The notes beneath the pieces are model-generated. The model saw only the letters and a program-made list of their open reading frames with translations. It had not been told where the DNA came from and searched no databases. The position numbers and the translations under genes are program-made. From the NCBI GenBank assembly GCA_029204225.1, contig CM055103.1:279882-343881 (forward strand): a stretch of 64,000 nt of DNA, given 5' to 3'. Every line of letters starts with the position of its first letter. Position 1 is the stretch's first letter. This DNA comes from Diphasiastrum complanatum. Its lineage: Eukaryota; Streptophyta; Lycopodiopsida; Lycopodiales; Lycopodiaceae. Shown here piece by piece: positions 35,977 through 47,689 of this stretch.

Positions 35977-37039
35977 TGACTTCAATGAGTGTCTTTCTAT
36001 TAGAAGCAAGTGAAAGATTGTCAACCTCTAATTACTCAATTTAGAAGGTTAGAATGGAATCTGTCTTAATACTACAAGATGTGATGGATATTGTACTTGG
36101 CATTGAAGAAGAACCACAAATTCCTCAAGAAATTCCACAAAAAGAGAGCCAGGATGGCTCTGTATTATATTAAGGTGAATGTCTCAAATGACATATTAAG
36201 AAAAATTGGTGCTTGTACTAATGCCAAAGATGCTTGGGATACTCTCAAGTCTATCTATGAGGCAAAGAATACTTCTAGACTTCTAACACTAAGAAACCAA
36301 GTTTTTCAAAGTGTATAGAGAAGTGATGAATGTGCTTCAGCTTATGTAGTGAGAGCTAAAGACCCCCATAGAGAATTGTCATGCATAGGAGACTCCATCA
36401 ACCAAAATGAACTTGTTCAAGTCATACTTAATGGGTTAAAGGAGGAATATGACAACCTTGTTCAGAGTTATGCCATTAAGGAAAAGCTACCAAGTTTGGA
36501 AGCACTCCAAAGTGTGCTCATTTCTGAAGAATCAAGACAAGAGTATAAACTCTTGAAAATGGAGAGACTGTCTCTCAACATTGATGGTAAAGCTCTCTTT
36601 ACCAAAGACAAGCACAAGACAAGAAGTAAGAATCAACACCAATCCTCTTCAAGCAAGAACAATCTTATTTCCAAGGAGAAAGGAGAAGAGGATGAGTCCT
36701 CTCAAGCTTCCACACCCAAGAAAAAGAAGAAAAACATCAAGTGTTTCTTTTGTGGCAAGAAGGGGCATTATGCCACAAATTGCTTCAAGAAGAAGAGTCA
36801 ATTCAAGCAAGTCAACATTTCTAATGAAGAGAAGGAAGATGCTCATGCAAGTGATGGAGAGGAATCTCTTATGGTCTCGAGTTTTTCTTCATCACCTTTC
36901 AAGAAGGATGGTTCATGGTATATCGAGCTTCCTCACATATGTGTAGCTCCAAGTATTCTTTTTCATCCATGTCACCTTATGAAGGAGCCAAGAAGTCCAT
37001 CTACACAACAAATGATCATGAGTGTGCTATTGAAGGCAT
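35977..37039 (+). pseudogene. Copia gag
   Basis: Starts MTSMSVFLLEASERLSTSNY. After a frameshift near 36110 it continues RARMALYYIKVNVSNDILRKIGACTNAKDAWDTLKSIYEAKNTSRLLTL (UBN2-type gag), then a TAG at 36316 and RAKDPHRELSCIGDSINQNELVQVILNGL, and ends with the zinc knuckle CFFCGKKGHYATNC (codons at ~36742-36783). It would form the virus-like particle that packages element RNA. Two stops/frameshifts inactivate it. The homologous gag start is at 44531. Confidence 0.8.
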
Positions 37040-38990
37040 AGGGACCATTCCCTTAAAGCTTTCTTCATCAAAAGTTCTTTCTCTGTCTAAAGTACTTTTT
37101 GTTCCTAAGTTAACAAAAAATCTTATTAGTGTTGGGAAATTGTTTGATAGTGAACTAGATGTGAATTTCAATGTTGATACATGTACAATCAAGAAGCATG
37201 ATGAGATCCTTGCATTTGGGTCTAGACATGGTGGAATCTACAAGCTTGATCCCAAAGAGTATGCTAACTCTTGTGATGGTGCTTTTGCTTCTCATATTTC
37301 TTTGGAGGAACTATGGCATAGAAGGTTGGGACATCCTAACTATAATTCCATGGTGTCCATAGTCAAGAAAGCCAAAGCTATTGGCTTGCCTAATCTTATC
37401 TCCAAGAATTTCAAGCCATGTGAGGCTTGTGCCATATCTAAGTCTCATAAGAAGCCTTTTTCAAAGTCATCTATCAAGACTACACATCCATTGGAGCTCA
37501 TACACTCGGATGTGCACTTCTCATCTTCAAAGAGCAAGGGTGGTGCTACTTGCTTTGTAACTTTCATTGATGATTTCACTAGATTTACTTGGGTATATTT
37601 TCTAGCTTCAACATCTATGGTGTTTGACTATTTTCTAAAGTTCAAAGTTCTAGTTGAAAAGCAATTTTCTTACAAAATCAAGATTCTTAGAAGTGATGGA
37701 GGTGGTGAGTACACTTCCAATAAATTTCATGATTATTGTGAGCTTGAAGGTATTAAAAGGGAGTTTTCTTGTGCATATACACCATCTCAAAATGGGTTGG
37801 CTGAAAGAAAGAATAGAACACTATGTGAATGTGCCAAAACCATTAGAATTGAGGCATCCTTGCCAAAAGACTTTTGGAGTGAGGCTATCAATTGTTCAAA
37901 CTATCTTTGCAATAGACTCCCTCATGTTGCACTTGGAGGAAAGTCACCATATGAAGCACTCTATTTGAAAAAACCTAAGGTTGAACACCTTAGAGTATTT
38001 GGATGCAAATGAGAAAGAAGGTCTAAAGTAATTGATAGTAGAGATGTAGTTTTTCATGAAGAAGAAAAGTCCAATCTTGGAGGGGCCAAGATCAAGAAAC
38101 CTCAAAATCTATCACCTATTGTTATTGAAGACAATCAACATATGGAGGAGTCAAGATTTGAAGATGTAAGTCCTCGGATTTTCACTCCTACAAGATCCAT
38201 GAGGGAGAGATCCGAGCCCAAGAGGCTCACTTATGATGACAAGGGAAAGCAGGTGGATCTTGATTCCACTTATGCTTATTTTGTTTCTCATGAGGAGCCC
38301 AAAGATGTTCAAGAAGCCCTCAATACCAAGGAGTGGTATGAGGCCATGAAGATTGAATATGATGCCTTGATCACCAACCACACATGGGAGCTAGTGGATC
38401 CACCACCTTACAGCATATCATTGGATGCAAGTGGGTGTTCAAGATCAAGTACAATCATGATGGCTCCATCAACAAGTACAAGGCAATATTATATGCTAAA
38501 GGCTTTGCACAAATATATGGCCTTGACTATGAAGAAACCTTTGCTCCTGTAGCAAAGATGGTGACAATAAGAATCATAATCTCTCTTGCCTTATTTTTTA
38601 AGTGGAAACTGTTTCAACTTGATGTCTCCAACGCTTTTTTGAATGGCTATCTTGAGGAGGAGATATACATGGAACAGCCTCAAGGATTTATCAAGGATAA
38701 ATCTAAGGTGTGTTTGCTATTTAGAAGTCTTTATGGCTTAAAGCGAGCACCTAGATCATGGTATTCAAGACTCAACAACTTTTTACTTTCATTAGGATTT
38801 GTGCTTAGTGACTATGATCCTTCTATGTACTTAAAATTTGATGATAGTAATATTGTCATTCTTCTAATCTATGTAGATGACATTATTCTTAGTTGAAGTT
38901 GTTTGGTGCTAGTTCAAGAAGCCAAAGATGCAATAGGAAAAGAATTTAAAATGCAAGATCTAGGAGAGATCCATTACATTTTGGGCCTTG
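36915..38990 (+). pseudogene. Copia protease-integrase-reverse transcriptase
   Basis: The protease active site is degraded at the frame change near 36915. Integrase follows: GAG pre-domain LEELWHRRLGHPNYNSM, CEACAISKSHKKPF zinc region, FIDDFTRFTWVYFL and RSDGGGEYTSNKF (catalytic D residues), and GLAERKNRT with the catalytic Glu. The frame breaks at 38010. RT runs from KWVFKIKYNHDGSINKYKA to the catalytic LLIYVDDIIL and TAG at 38894; a further LGEIHYILGLEIDF follows. RNase H is absent. The gene would cut, integrate and copy element DNA if intact. Confidence 0.85.
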
Positions 38991-39004
38991 AGATTGATTT
39001 TCTT

Positions 39005-39340
39005 CTTTGCAAATAATAAGTCATCAAGGTGATTCTATCAATGTCATCTGAGCAACGAGGTTTCATTCCCATAAGAATCAAAATCAAAAGAGTTTTATTC
39101 CTCAAATACATCTTTGATATGACAGGACTAGTTCTTGAAGACCTTTCGATCATGGAGGTTACATTCCTCAACAATGGGTTTCATTCCCATAAAGATCAAA
39201 AAGGAAAGAGGTCCCATTCCTCACTTTTATCAAGATGTTGGAGTCAACACATGTGTGAATCAGAAATTGACACGTGTCACATGTCATGTGGGATAATAAT
39301 TGAGTCATGACTCATAATTGGTTGTACGGATGACTATGTG
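39005..39340. repeat. Degenerate direct repeats between two elements
   Basis: GGTTTCATTCCCATAAGAATCAAAA and GGGTTTCATTCCCATAAAGATCAAAA repeat ~120 bp apart, each followed by an ATTCCTCA word. The end of the block carries CACATGTGTG and CACGTGTCAC palindromes. Confidence 0.5.
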
Positions 39341-39401
39341 ACATCATCCGATGATGACATGTGTCCACCCAATTGTCGACTTTCGCACGTGTGGACAAAT
39401 C

Positions 39402-39412
39402 AACTATATAAA
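39402..39412 (+). promoter_or_regulatory. TATA-like promoter of the second H3-like gene
   Basis: AACTATATAAAAATG follows a CACGTGTGG palindrome by ~20 bp. The equivalent position in copy 1 has CGATATAAAATC at 52384. Inferred core promoter. Confidence 0.4.
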
Positions 39413-39705
39413 AATGTCTCAAAGGCTCTCTCTTTTTTGCTTTCTGTGATATCACATTCAAGCATGCCTTTTGCCCTTTCTCACCGTACAGATGATCCAT
39501 TGTGCTTGAGTTCGATACCGCCTAATATCGCTTTCGAGCGCACCTCATCCTTTTGTTTTTTCTTTTGTCCGTCCTTCTACGTTCGAGAGTAATATCACTC
39601 TCTCGATATCGCTTTCAAGCACAATTTGCATAGATAACTTTTTTTGTTGTTGCCAAAAATGATATTCAGTTTTTTTATTGTTTTATTGTTTTTCTATTAA
39701 TCACG

Positions 39706-41460
39706 ATGGCCCGTGTTAAGTCCACAGCTCGCTAACATACCATTGTCCAACCCTCTTCTGCCTGTGTTCCCCCTAGTATTGGTCATTGTCGTGGGCGGAA
39801 GCAGGTGTGGTTGAGTGAGATTAGGAAATTACAGAGATCTACTATACTAGTGATTCCTAAATCTCCTTCCAATCAATCTATTAGAAATGTCACACTATCA
39901 TTGGGATTGCATGTGAGATTCACTACATGCGATGCAGGCCCTGCAAGGTGCTGCAAAGGATTACCTGGCCCAATTTTTTGAGGATTCTTGTCTCTTAGTC
40001 GTGCACGATAAGCATGTTATCATCTTGCCTAAGGATTTTGTAATCCTCAGACAGCTTTAGACGTATTATTCAAATATTCACGTTGTTAACACCAGCACCT
40101 CAAGAGATTTGCCTTTGGACAAGACAGATCTGCCCATCACCTCTAGGACGAAGAGAAAGCAGACCCGTCCCTTTAAAGCCGAATTGCGTAGGCCAGTTGC
40201 TGCAGCTCCTCCTAGAGTGATTCCAAGCAAGTGCCCACGCATCATCCTCTCCAACCCTCAGAGTCTTTTGACTCTCCTCGTATTGCTGTTTAGGCTATTC
40301 AAAAAGTTTCTTCTCCCAAACAAGAGATAACCCAAGAGGAACTTGACAACATTGTGGGAAGATCTATAGATATTGTCTCCTCCTCTCTCCTGACCCCTAT
40401 ACGTTTTTTTTTTTGTAAAAACCCTCTACGATCCTAGGCAAAAAAAAATTATTATTTTGATCACTATAATGAGTATGAGGCCTATTTAGCCAGCATGATT
40501 GATCGTCTCAGCAACTATTTTGATTTTTTCTTCCAAATTCCTAGAAAAGCTTTCAGATGAGTCCCAAATTTTGTGACAAAATGAAAAATAAAATGGCTAA
40601 AATTTTGGACGTAATTGTTGAAGCAGCTCAAAAATTTTTGCGGAGAAACATCAGTCTCGATTCCCATCAATCACTTGAGAAATATTTGTCTTTTAATTTG
40701 ATCTTTAAATCTTTTTATATGAGGTCACTAATTTCTTTTAAAAATTGCAATCGACATTGGAGCCTCAACATTTTTTTGTACAAGTCGTTCAATTGGCAAT
40801 ATACAAATAAAATCTGTTTAGGAAACATTATTTCTTATTCATATAATTTTATGAACATTAGTTTTGTGTTTTTTTTTGTGGAAGAGAATGTTTTTTAGAA
40901 TGTTAATACTTTTCTTTCAATATATGTTGTCTATACATCAGAGAAATTCGTTCAGTTGTGCATGGCTTGTTCTGTACAATACAAAATTATTTTGTGAGTG
41001 GTATAATCTTCAGGTGAACGTTGATCTTAGTAAGGTAATATAAATTTAATTTTAATTTGGAACTGAGAAATCTTTTCATTTGATTTTTTCAATTTTAGTT
41101 CTTATTTCTTTAGTGTCACTTTGAGAAAGTTACTTATCCGTCTTGTTGTCAATGACAGTTCACAATCGAACCATACAACTCCGATGAAGTGCACATGTTG
41201 CGCCAAGAGCTGATTTACGTTTTTGTTACAAACAACAAATTTTTTGTTTCTCAAATTGACATCCCCAAAGGTGATACCAAAAATGCCGCCCGTTCTTTGA
41301 TAGCCTTTTAAGGTTGCTCAAGAAGCAAATTTTATTACTTACGGTCAACGGATACAAGTCCTTCCCAATGAAGAGGAAGCGCAACCATCAGGACATGATA
41401 TTGTGCTTTATCAAACTCCTAATTCTGAAATAGCGTAGAAAAAGGCAATCTTACCTGATG
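39706..41460 (+). pseudogene. H3-like / Ulp1-like gene, copy 2
   Basis: It begins MARVKSTAR, strikingly like the canonical H3 N-tail MARTKQTAR, then a stop, a linker, and WLSEIRKLQRSTILVIPK (H3 alphaN), IRNVT (alpha1), and after a frameshift MQALQGAAKDYLAQFFEDSCLL, VVHDKHVIILPKDF (alpha2-loop-alpha3). Downstream, HWSLNIF near 40755 and SFSCAWLVLYNTKLFCEWYN near 40955 correspond to the catalytic His and Cys segments of Ulp1/C48 proteases. The last exon FTIEPYNSDEVHMLRQEL follows at 41158. Many stops and frameshifts. Dead, but it independently confirms the domain order seen in copy 1. Confidence 0.7.
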
Positions 41461-41847
41461 CTTCTCTTGCTATATTTATTTTTTTTTTTAAATTACTGAA
41501 TAGAAATTTTACTTTTATTACAATTCAAATGTGCATATTATCATCAAATATAGATACAATATTACTTGTACTCAACTCATCTTTGGAACTTTCATTGATA
41601 TGAATATGAATTGTTACAATGAAACTGTGTCTATGTGATATCATTGTATTATAATTTCTACTTGGTTTCTATTCCATAATAATGGTGAAATTTTATTGTT
41701 ATGATACTAAATTTTAATGTTCCTTCAATATTTGAATAGATTTTTCAATATATCTGCATTTGATCTCAGGCTCGTGTCTTTTACATACTTGCAAAAAATT
41801 GACACAAATTGTGATGCGTTTAGAAATACATCTTTTAAAATAACAAT

Positions 41848-42740
41848 TTAAGAATAGCTATTATATGATCGATTATTGATATAAGCTACTACATAAGAAT
41901 AGAAATGTTTAAAACAACTTACCAGTTTACAATTGGAAATGAATCTGAAACATGTGAATATATCATATTGTAGGAGCAATAGTTCATGTCTAATGTAACT
42001 CAGGCTCCAATCTTCCTCCACCTCAATACAAGTTAGAAGTCCATCACTATAAATTATGTCAATATTGCTCCTCTCAGAGTGTCCACTTTGTTCCAGATCT
42101 TGATCCAATGGTACCCATTTACTTCTAATCTTTTTCCATCTTTGGTAATGGAAGTAGAGGCTAAGTTTTTGTTTTTCTATTTAATAATGAAAATATATGG
42201 TGGACATTTTGATTCTGCATTCTATATCTCCATTTTATTTCTTATTCTCAGCCTTCATCCATAAGCTTAAATAGTATACTTTTCGATAAATTTTTACAAA
42301 CAAAAATAGTTTTTTGTTTTGTGTACATCAACACTTGCAAAATAATCCACAAACATATTCAAAGAAACAAACCATCTTAATCAAACTGTTTTTGAACCAG
42401 TACTTATCTTTAATGAATTTTTTTATTTCATTATGCAGTTTACATCGAAATGATTCTGAAACAGAGGCATCAGGAGTAATCAATTCATCACTTCTAAACA
42501 AGATAGTGGGATGGTCTGGATTCTCCCAAACTCCCCTTTCAAAATCGGGAATATACATTGATTCATTGAAAAAAATTCCACAATCAACAAGATCATTTAT
42601 ATTGTAGTTCTACTTTTATATTGCAAATTGTCCAATATTAGCTTAAAGTACATCCAATACACTTGCAACAGATCCAAATGGTTTCCATTCCTTTCTATTG
42701 GAGAATATAAACTTGCAAAAGAAAAATGATCAGATTAGCG
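41848..42740 (-). pseudogene. Transposon gene of unknown function, copy 2
   Basis: Minus-strand readings DQDLEQSGHSERSNIDIIYSDGLLT, IEVEEDWSLSYIRHELLLLQ and DELITPDASVSESFRCKLHNEIKK align with the minus-strand gene at 54616-55978 (DQDFELNGHTNRMEISIIYNEEYLT etc.). No known domain recognised. Decayed by stops. Confidence 0.6.
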
Positions 42741-43144
42741 GTTTACAAGTAAATAATCTAGAATATAACAAATAGATGAAAATAATGTATCAATACTCAT
42801 AGGTGCTTGGTTTTGTATGGGATTGGGACTTGCGGGTTTTTATTGAGATAACTAGAATAGATAGCTGCCAAAACCAATCTCATTTTGTTGAAATGGATCC
42901 TGCCATAGCAACGTCCCAAACTAGCCCATATTACAAGCCCTAATTCAACACCATCATGACAAACCACTCCATAATGCAAGTTAAGGTGTCTTTATTCAAG
43001 TCCATAACATAATTCGCTTTCGTGGAGAATGCCTTTTATCCAAATGATCAGTCTTTGTCCTAGGAGTTGTGAAGAATTGAAAAAGTTTATCTGTGTTAGA
43101 TATAGGGGTCTTATGTTTTTTACATCAAGCATCTAGGTGTAGGA
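42741..43144. other. No gene recognised
   Basis: Spacer between the transposon remnant and the next LTR; nothing supported. Confidence 0.35.
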
Positions 43145-43799
43145 TGTTGATAGGAACAAATTTGGCATAGATGGCAAATTATGCATTTCCACTTGTAATG
43201 CCACTATTGAGCCAAAATAGAGTAAGAGGCTAAACTCGTGCCAATTAGAGTGTAGACAAGTGTAATGCTTTTGTTTGATGAATTCTAAGAGGTCCAATAG
43301 GATTTAGAGGTGGAACCATGTGAGGTCCAATAGGAATTTGAGGTGTGCTTGAATATAGTCCAATAGAATTAAGAGGTGCATGGATCAATGGTCCAATAGG
43401 ATTAAGAGGTGACAAATGTGGTCCAATCATAGTTAAGCATAGTGGTAGCTCATGGATCTACTAGTATTATTGTACTCCTCATTTTGAAGCTAATTGATTT
43501 GGTGATTATGTGGATTTTGAGTGTTATTGGATTTCTAGCTTTCTCTCTCTACCCGAGAGCTCATGATGGTTTTTCTCTCTCTACCCGAGGAGAGCAGCTT
43601 GTTTTTACTTAGAATATTTTTTGAATACTTCCCACATGTGTGAGTGAGAGTTGGAAGTGATTGAATGCATGTAGTAGTGTGTTTTTGCTATAGGATCTAA
43701 GATTGATCTTGAATATCAATCTAGTCTTGATCTTGCTGCATCTACACACCTTAGATCACAAGTACATGTAGTGGACAATCCACACGTGTGAGATCAACA
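43145..43799 (+). repeat. 5' LTR (655 bp) of deleted Copia
   Basis: Termini TGTTGAT and ATCAACA are perfect 7-bp inverted repeats. Inside, GTCCAATAGG.TT.AGAGGTG words repeat 4-5 times at 43285-43420. Confidence 0.85.
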
Positions 43800-43812
43800 T
43801 GGTATCAGAGCC
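43800..43812 (+). other. Primer-binding site
   Basis: TGGTATCAGAGCC directly after the LTR; same leader continuation CTACCTAAGTTT as at 34383. Confidence 0.85.
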
Positions 43813-44530
43813 TACCTAAGTTTACCATGCATTTTGATCCATTTAAGTGAAAACTATTCATCAATCTTGAGCTAGAAATTGTCAAGGCCCATTTTCCAAG
43901 CTATCTTGTTCAATTTTGGATCAAAAGAGATCAAAAGGACATTAATTGGGTCTGACCTGGTACTGTAAGGAATCAGGTGCTCAGACACGTGTGAGGAACA
44001 TCCAATTTCAGTTTGGAAGTTCTCTCTCATGCTTGATCCATTTATCTTGCTTGATAACTTATTTTGAAGCTATTTTTGTCTAGTTTCTGATGCAATCAGT
44101 TTCATTCCATTTGGTTGAGCCAATCAGAAGCTATAAGCTTTTGAAGAGGGTTAGGTGGGCACCTAGACCTGGGTGGACACATTTGGTTTGGTCAAGAGAT
44201 TGCTTGGTTGATCCAAAATCACAGTTGTATGCTTAGCAATCTCATCTGTATGCGATCTAGGCACTGTTTTGAGATCTATCATTGTATTTGAGTCAAATTT
44301 GGTTTCTTAGTGTACTTCACACGTGCTAAGAGTGTTTGATCCTAACTTTGCCTATACTCCATCATTTGATGTGAAATAGATCTTGTTTTAGAGAGATTTG
44401 TGTAGCTAGTGAGAATCAATTCACAAAAGTTGCAAGATCTTTCATAGGAGGAGATAGTACTCTATTATTGGATCCTATAGAGAGTGTGTAGCAACATTTA
44501 TTTTCATCATTTGAGTTTTCTTCACTTCAA

Positions 44531-44716
44531 ATGTCTTCAATGGGTTCATCCTTGTTGGAACCAAGTGAAAGATTGTCCACTTCAAACTATTCAATTTGGA
44601 AAATGAGGATGGAGTCCATCTTGATCCTTCAAGACATGATGGACATAGTTCTTGGCCTTGAAGAAGAACCACAAGTTCTTCAAGAGGTTTAAAAATACAA
44701 AAAGAGAGCTAGGATG
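44531..44716 (+). pseudogene. Copia gag N-terminus, truncated
   Basis: MSSMGSSLLEPSERLSTSNYSIWKMRMESILILQDMMDIVLGLEEEPQ parallels the gag start at 35977. A TAA follows near 44690 and the LTR fragment cuts the gene at ~44717. Confidence 0.75.
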
Positions 44717-44809
44717 GCTCTCCGATTAAGAGGTGACAAAGTGTGGTCCAATCATAGTTAAGCATAGTGGTAGCTCGTGGATCTACTAGTATCTCCTCAT
44801 TTTGAAGCC

Positions 44810-45500
44810 ACTGGAAGCCTTTTTGAGTGGTGAGGCATTGCATCGACACCTCGGGACGTGGCATCAGCTAACATAGCCTTAGCCATGGTCATCCTAACAA
44901 CATAGAGTACCCCCTATGCCCTACATACATTCTCATTACATAGAAATCCACCGAAATTGTCTTACCGACTAAGGTGATATGGATATTACACAGTTCATCT
45001 CAGTCTGGTTTGATAATAGAATTGTTGGCTAAATTTAAGGCAATAAGGGTTGTTGGTTCTACATCGAATCCTAGGCGATCAGCTAGTTTTAGGCTTATAA
45101 TGTTAACAACGGATCCCACATCTACTATGGCCCCTGATACAACTAGTTCATCTACTTTTGGGCAGTGTTTATCTACTCCCCAATTTCCAACATTTCTACA
45201 AGAGGTTCTTTGGATTTTCTTTGGTGCTGAAATTTTTATCATCTGTTTCACCTTCTTCCTCAAAGTAGGAGCTAACCGCACTAGCTGCCATATTTTCCTG
45301 CTTTCATATTTTCTAGCTCTTTCTCTCTGCACCATTATGACAAAGACAATTGAAGTGAGTCGGTCTAATTGGGAACATAAACTGTATGCAGCATTGCCTT
45401 CAGTATGTGGAAGGAAGAGAAATTTTATATCACCTTTCAGGGAGCAACACGCAAGGTGTGCATCACTGAGGCTGCCCTTGCAACCATAGGTATAGCGTTA
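44810..45500 (-). pseudogene. Ty3/gypsy protease fragment
   Basis: The minus strand encodes LVVSGAIVDVGSVVNIISLKLADRLGF, i.e. a retropepsin with the active-site D-S/T-G changed to DVGS, followed by LVGKTISVDFYVM and GYSMLLG-PWL, the flap and ILGRPWL-like end of plant gypsy proteases. Stops interrupt it. It lies downstream of the minus-strand LTR and primer site at 45934-46772 and may belong to that element. Confidence 0.55.
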
Positions 45501-45933
45501 GGTACACAAGCCTTACCCAACCATAAGAAGGCCAAACAGGCCATAAAGCCATACATCGACCTCACCAATGATTTGCACTGGACCAACGACGGATACCTCC
45601 TTGATGCCATCACTGAGTCTTCCATACACGCTAGTTTCTGCAAAAAGAATATTCTTTTAAGTACCAATACCAAATCATATATCGATATAAACATCTAGTA
45701 AGCTTAACACTACAATGTAAGGTAAACTAAAAAAGTACAACCTGACAGACATCAAACTTCTGGAATAGGTAGTCAAAAGAGACTGAATTGGAGGGTTCAC
45801 AAGAGAGATAAAATGGAGGGACAACAAGAAACACATAAACCAAGAAGAGGAAGAGAACAAAAGAGATAAAAACAAGCAATAGAATAAAAAAACACAGGGA
45901 GACTGGTGCTAACTAGTAACAGTCAATCACCTA
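45501..45933 (-). other. Leader region of a minus-strand LTR element
   Basis: No domain recognised. It follows the primer site on the minus strand, so it is probably the untranslated leader or the degraded gag of that element. Confidence 0.35.
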
Positions 45934-45946
45934 GGCTCTAATACCA
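45934..45946 (-). other. Primer-binding site variant
   Basis: The minus strand reads TGGTATTAGAGCC immediately after the LTR ending CCACA. One base differs from the usual site. Confidence 0.7.
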
Positions 45947-46772
45947 TGTGGAAAAAGTACAAAAAGGACCAAGAGTGGATCCCAATTAGATGCTCAAGAT
46001 GGATTGGTTGTCAGATTACTTGATCTATCAATCTACTTCAGATTAAGATCAATCTAGATCAATTCTAGACACAAAATCCTAACAAGAACAATCATTAATT
46101 GAATGTAGGTGTACTTTCTGGTTTCACACGTGTGAAACATTGTCTGAGTACGGACTCCAACCTGAAAATCAAGTACACATTAATAGCACCTCAAAACAAT
46201 CAAAACAAGTGTAGAGAAATGAATAGAATCACTCAAAATTGCTTCCAAAACCAAGATTGGTGTCTCACATCGATTATGGCCAAATGTGGCCCTATATATA
46301 CAATAAGTAGGAGCTCATGGTACTGATCATCCCTCTGATCCCACATGTGTGAAGGTGTTTTGTCATATGATGATTCATCATGCAAAACTGACACTTGGAC
46401 AAAACCTTCTATTTTGAGCACTTTTGGTCCATTTTCCTTCTATATGGAGATCTACTTGGAAATCTTCTAGAAGTCAAAATTCACCTACTTCAACTTATTC
46501 CACACGTGTGAGCTATCCTCTACACATGGGATATGACACCTATCCAAAGGATGTGGCTCATGCAATCAATAGATTGATGTCATGTGTCATATCTCTAGAA
46601 AACTAGTTTTTGGCCATTTTAGCCACTAGAACTTGAATTAAGTCATATGTACAACATATATGATTATGGTACATGACAAGTACACTAGTTTCACACGTGA
46701 GAACAGGCTCCACACATGTGTGTTTATCTATGTACAAGATTTTTGGCCTCTACCAAGCTTATTTTTGCATTT
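45947..46772 (-). repeat. LTR of the same family as the solo LTR at 34731
   Basis: Near-identical in reverse complement to 34731-35562 along its whole length. The primer site follows, so this is a 5' LTR of a minus-strand element. The outer terminus at ~46772 lacks the expected CACA, so it is slightly eroded where it joins the host Copia RT. Confidence 0.85.
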
Positions 46773-47199
46773 TTCTTATTGACTACTTAATTTCAGACCT
46801 GTCTCCATAGGTGTAGCAACCGGCTTTGAACCGCTTCAAAATCTGCCCAATGTAGCGTTCTTGCGAGATGAAAATTCCAGCCCCTTTCTGTACAAATTCA
46901 AGACCAAGATAAAAGTGCAATAGGCCTAAAAGGTTTCAAAAACCATACCAAGATCAAGTATTACGGCGTCAATCTACTGCTCATTACTTTCCGTAATAAT
47001 AATATCATCAACATAAAGCAAAATAATGATGATGTAATCTAAAGTATGCTTGACATAAAGAGTAGATTCGCTAGGACTATTTGTAAACCCTCGATCACAA
47101 AAGTAGGCATGTATCTTTTGATACCACATCCTCGGAGTTTGCTTCAGTCCATAAAGTGTCTTCTTGAGAAGACAAACTTTATCTTCTTGGCCTTCAACC
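46773..47199 (-). pseudogene. Host Copia, third piece: reverse transcriptase C-terminal half
   Basis: Minus strand: VEGQEDKVCLLKKTLYGLKQTPRMWYQKIHAYF, the catalytic LLYVDDIII, then ISQERYIGQILKRFKAG. It starts exactly at the transposon target duplication (47200-47202), where the first half of the same RT resumes beyond 56403, 9.2 kb away. The other end is cut by the LTR at 46772. Frame and orientation match the piece at 56401-57023. Confidence 0.85.
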
Positions 47200-47202
47200 A
47201 AA
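47200..47202. other. Target-site duplication AAA (left)
   Basis: AAA precedes the left terminal inverted repeat and recurs at 56401-56403. Without the element and one AAA, the host Copia RT reads through in one frame. Confidence 0.75.
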
Positions 47203-47237
47203 CATTAGAGGAGTTCTCAATATCAAAAAGACCCTTT
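47203..47237 (+). repeat. Left terminal inverted repeat (35 bp)
   Basis: Starts CATTAGAGGAGTTCTCAATA. Perfect reverse complement of 56366-56400. Confidence 0.95.
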
Positions 47238-47689
47238 AAGGAATGCCATGTAGGATATACAAAAATATCAAAATAAATAAAACAATATTGTTTATTTGCT
47301 TGCCCACACCACTCCCAAGGCCTCCCCAACTCCATTGGTTACAAAAAGGGCAATATTTTCACTGGATCTAGAATATGGCCGCCATCCCCAAATTCGAATC
47401 AGAAAAAATTGCAAAATGTTTACATATGCATTCCTTCCACGAGAATGGAAATATGAGCGCCAACTACCTATTGGAATGAAAAAATGAGCGGCATTTCCAA
47501 ATTTGAATAAAACATACAAGCATGGAGATTGGATTGATCGTACATAGTATATAATATAATCAAAGATGAGTATTTTGTTTTGCTTCATAGAATCTGGTCA
47601 TAGTACTTTGATGCAAGTGATTACTCTATTATTTTTTTGATGATGACATTATATCATCTACATGTGGATATCCCTGTTGATTTGGCACC

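Larger units (their letters stand above)
33797..39000 (+). mobile_element. Ty1/copia retrotransposon, plus strand, 3'-truncated
   Basis: LTR 33797-34382, primer site 34383, leader with an inserted solo LTR (34731-35562), gag from 35977, zinc knuckle, protease, integrase and RT to about 39000. The 3' LTR and RNase H end are missing; the sequence changes at about 39005 into unrelated repeats and the second histone-transposon copy. A related but more truncated element starts at 43145. Stops and frameshifts show it is dead. Confidence 0.85.
39340..42740. mobile_element. Second, degraded copy of the histone-H3/Ulp1 DNA transposon
   Basis: It matches the right half of the intact-ended element at 47203-56400 in gene order and protein sequence: promoter region with CACGTG palindromes, plus-strand H3-like then Ulp1-like reading, then the minus-strand gene of unknown function. 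The transposase gene and left minus-strand gene are missing and no terminal inverted repeat is visible, so it is an internal remnant. Divergence from the first copy is large, so they are old relatives and not a recent duplication. Confidence 0.7.
43145..44808 (+). mobile_element. Ty1/copia retrotransposon, internally deleted
   Basis: LTR 43145-43799, primer site, leader, the first ~55 codons of gag, then a direct jump at ~44717 into a 90-bp LTR fragment (ATTAAGAGGTGACAAAGTGTGG, also at 43399). It belongs to the same family as the element at 33797. The leader preserves the empty site for the solo LTR at 34731. Confidence 0.75.

Noticed and set aside
45437-45694. 85-codon minus-strand frame and its plus-strand mirror as genes
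   Set aside because: They lie in the leader/gag region of a dead minus-strand LTR element; no motif supports either strand.
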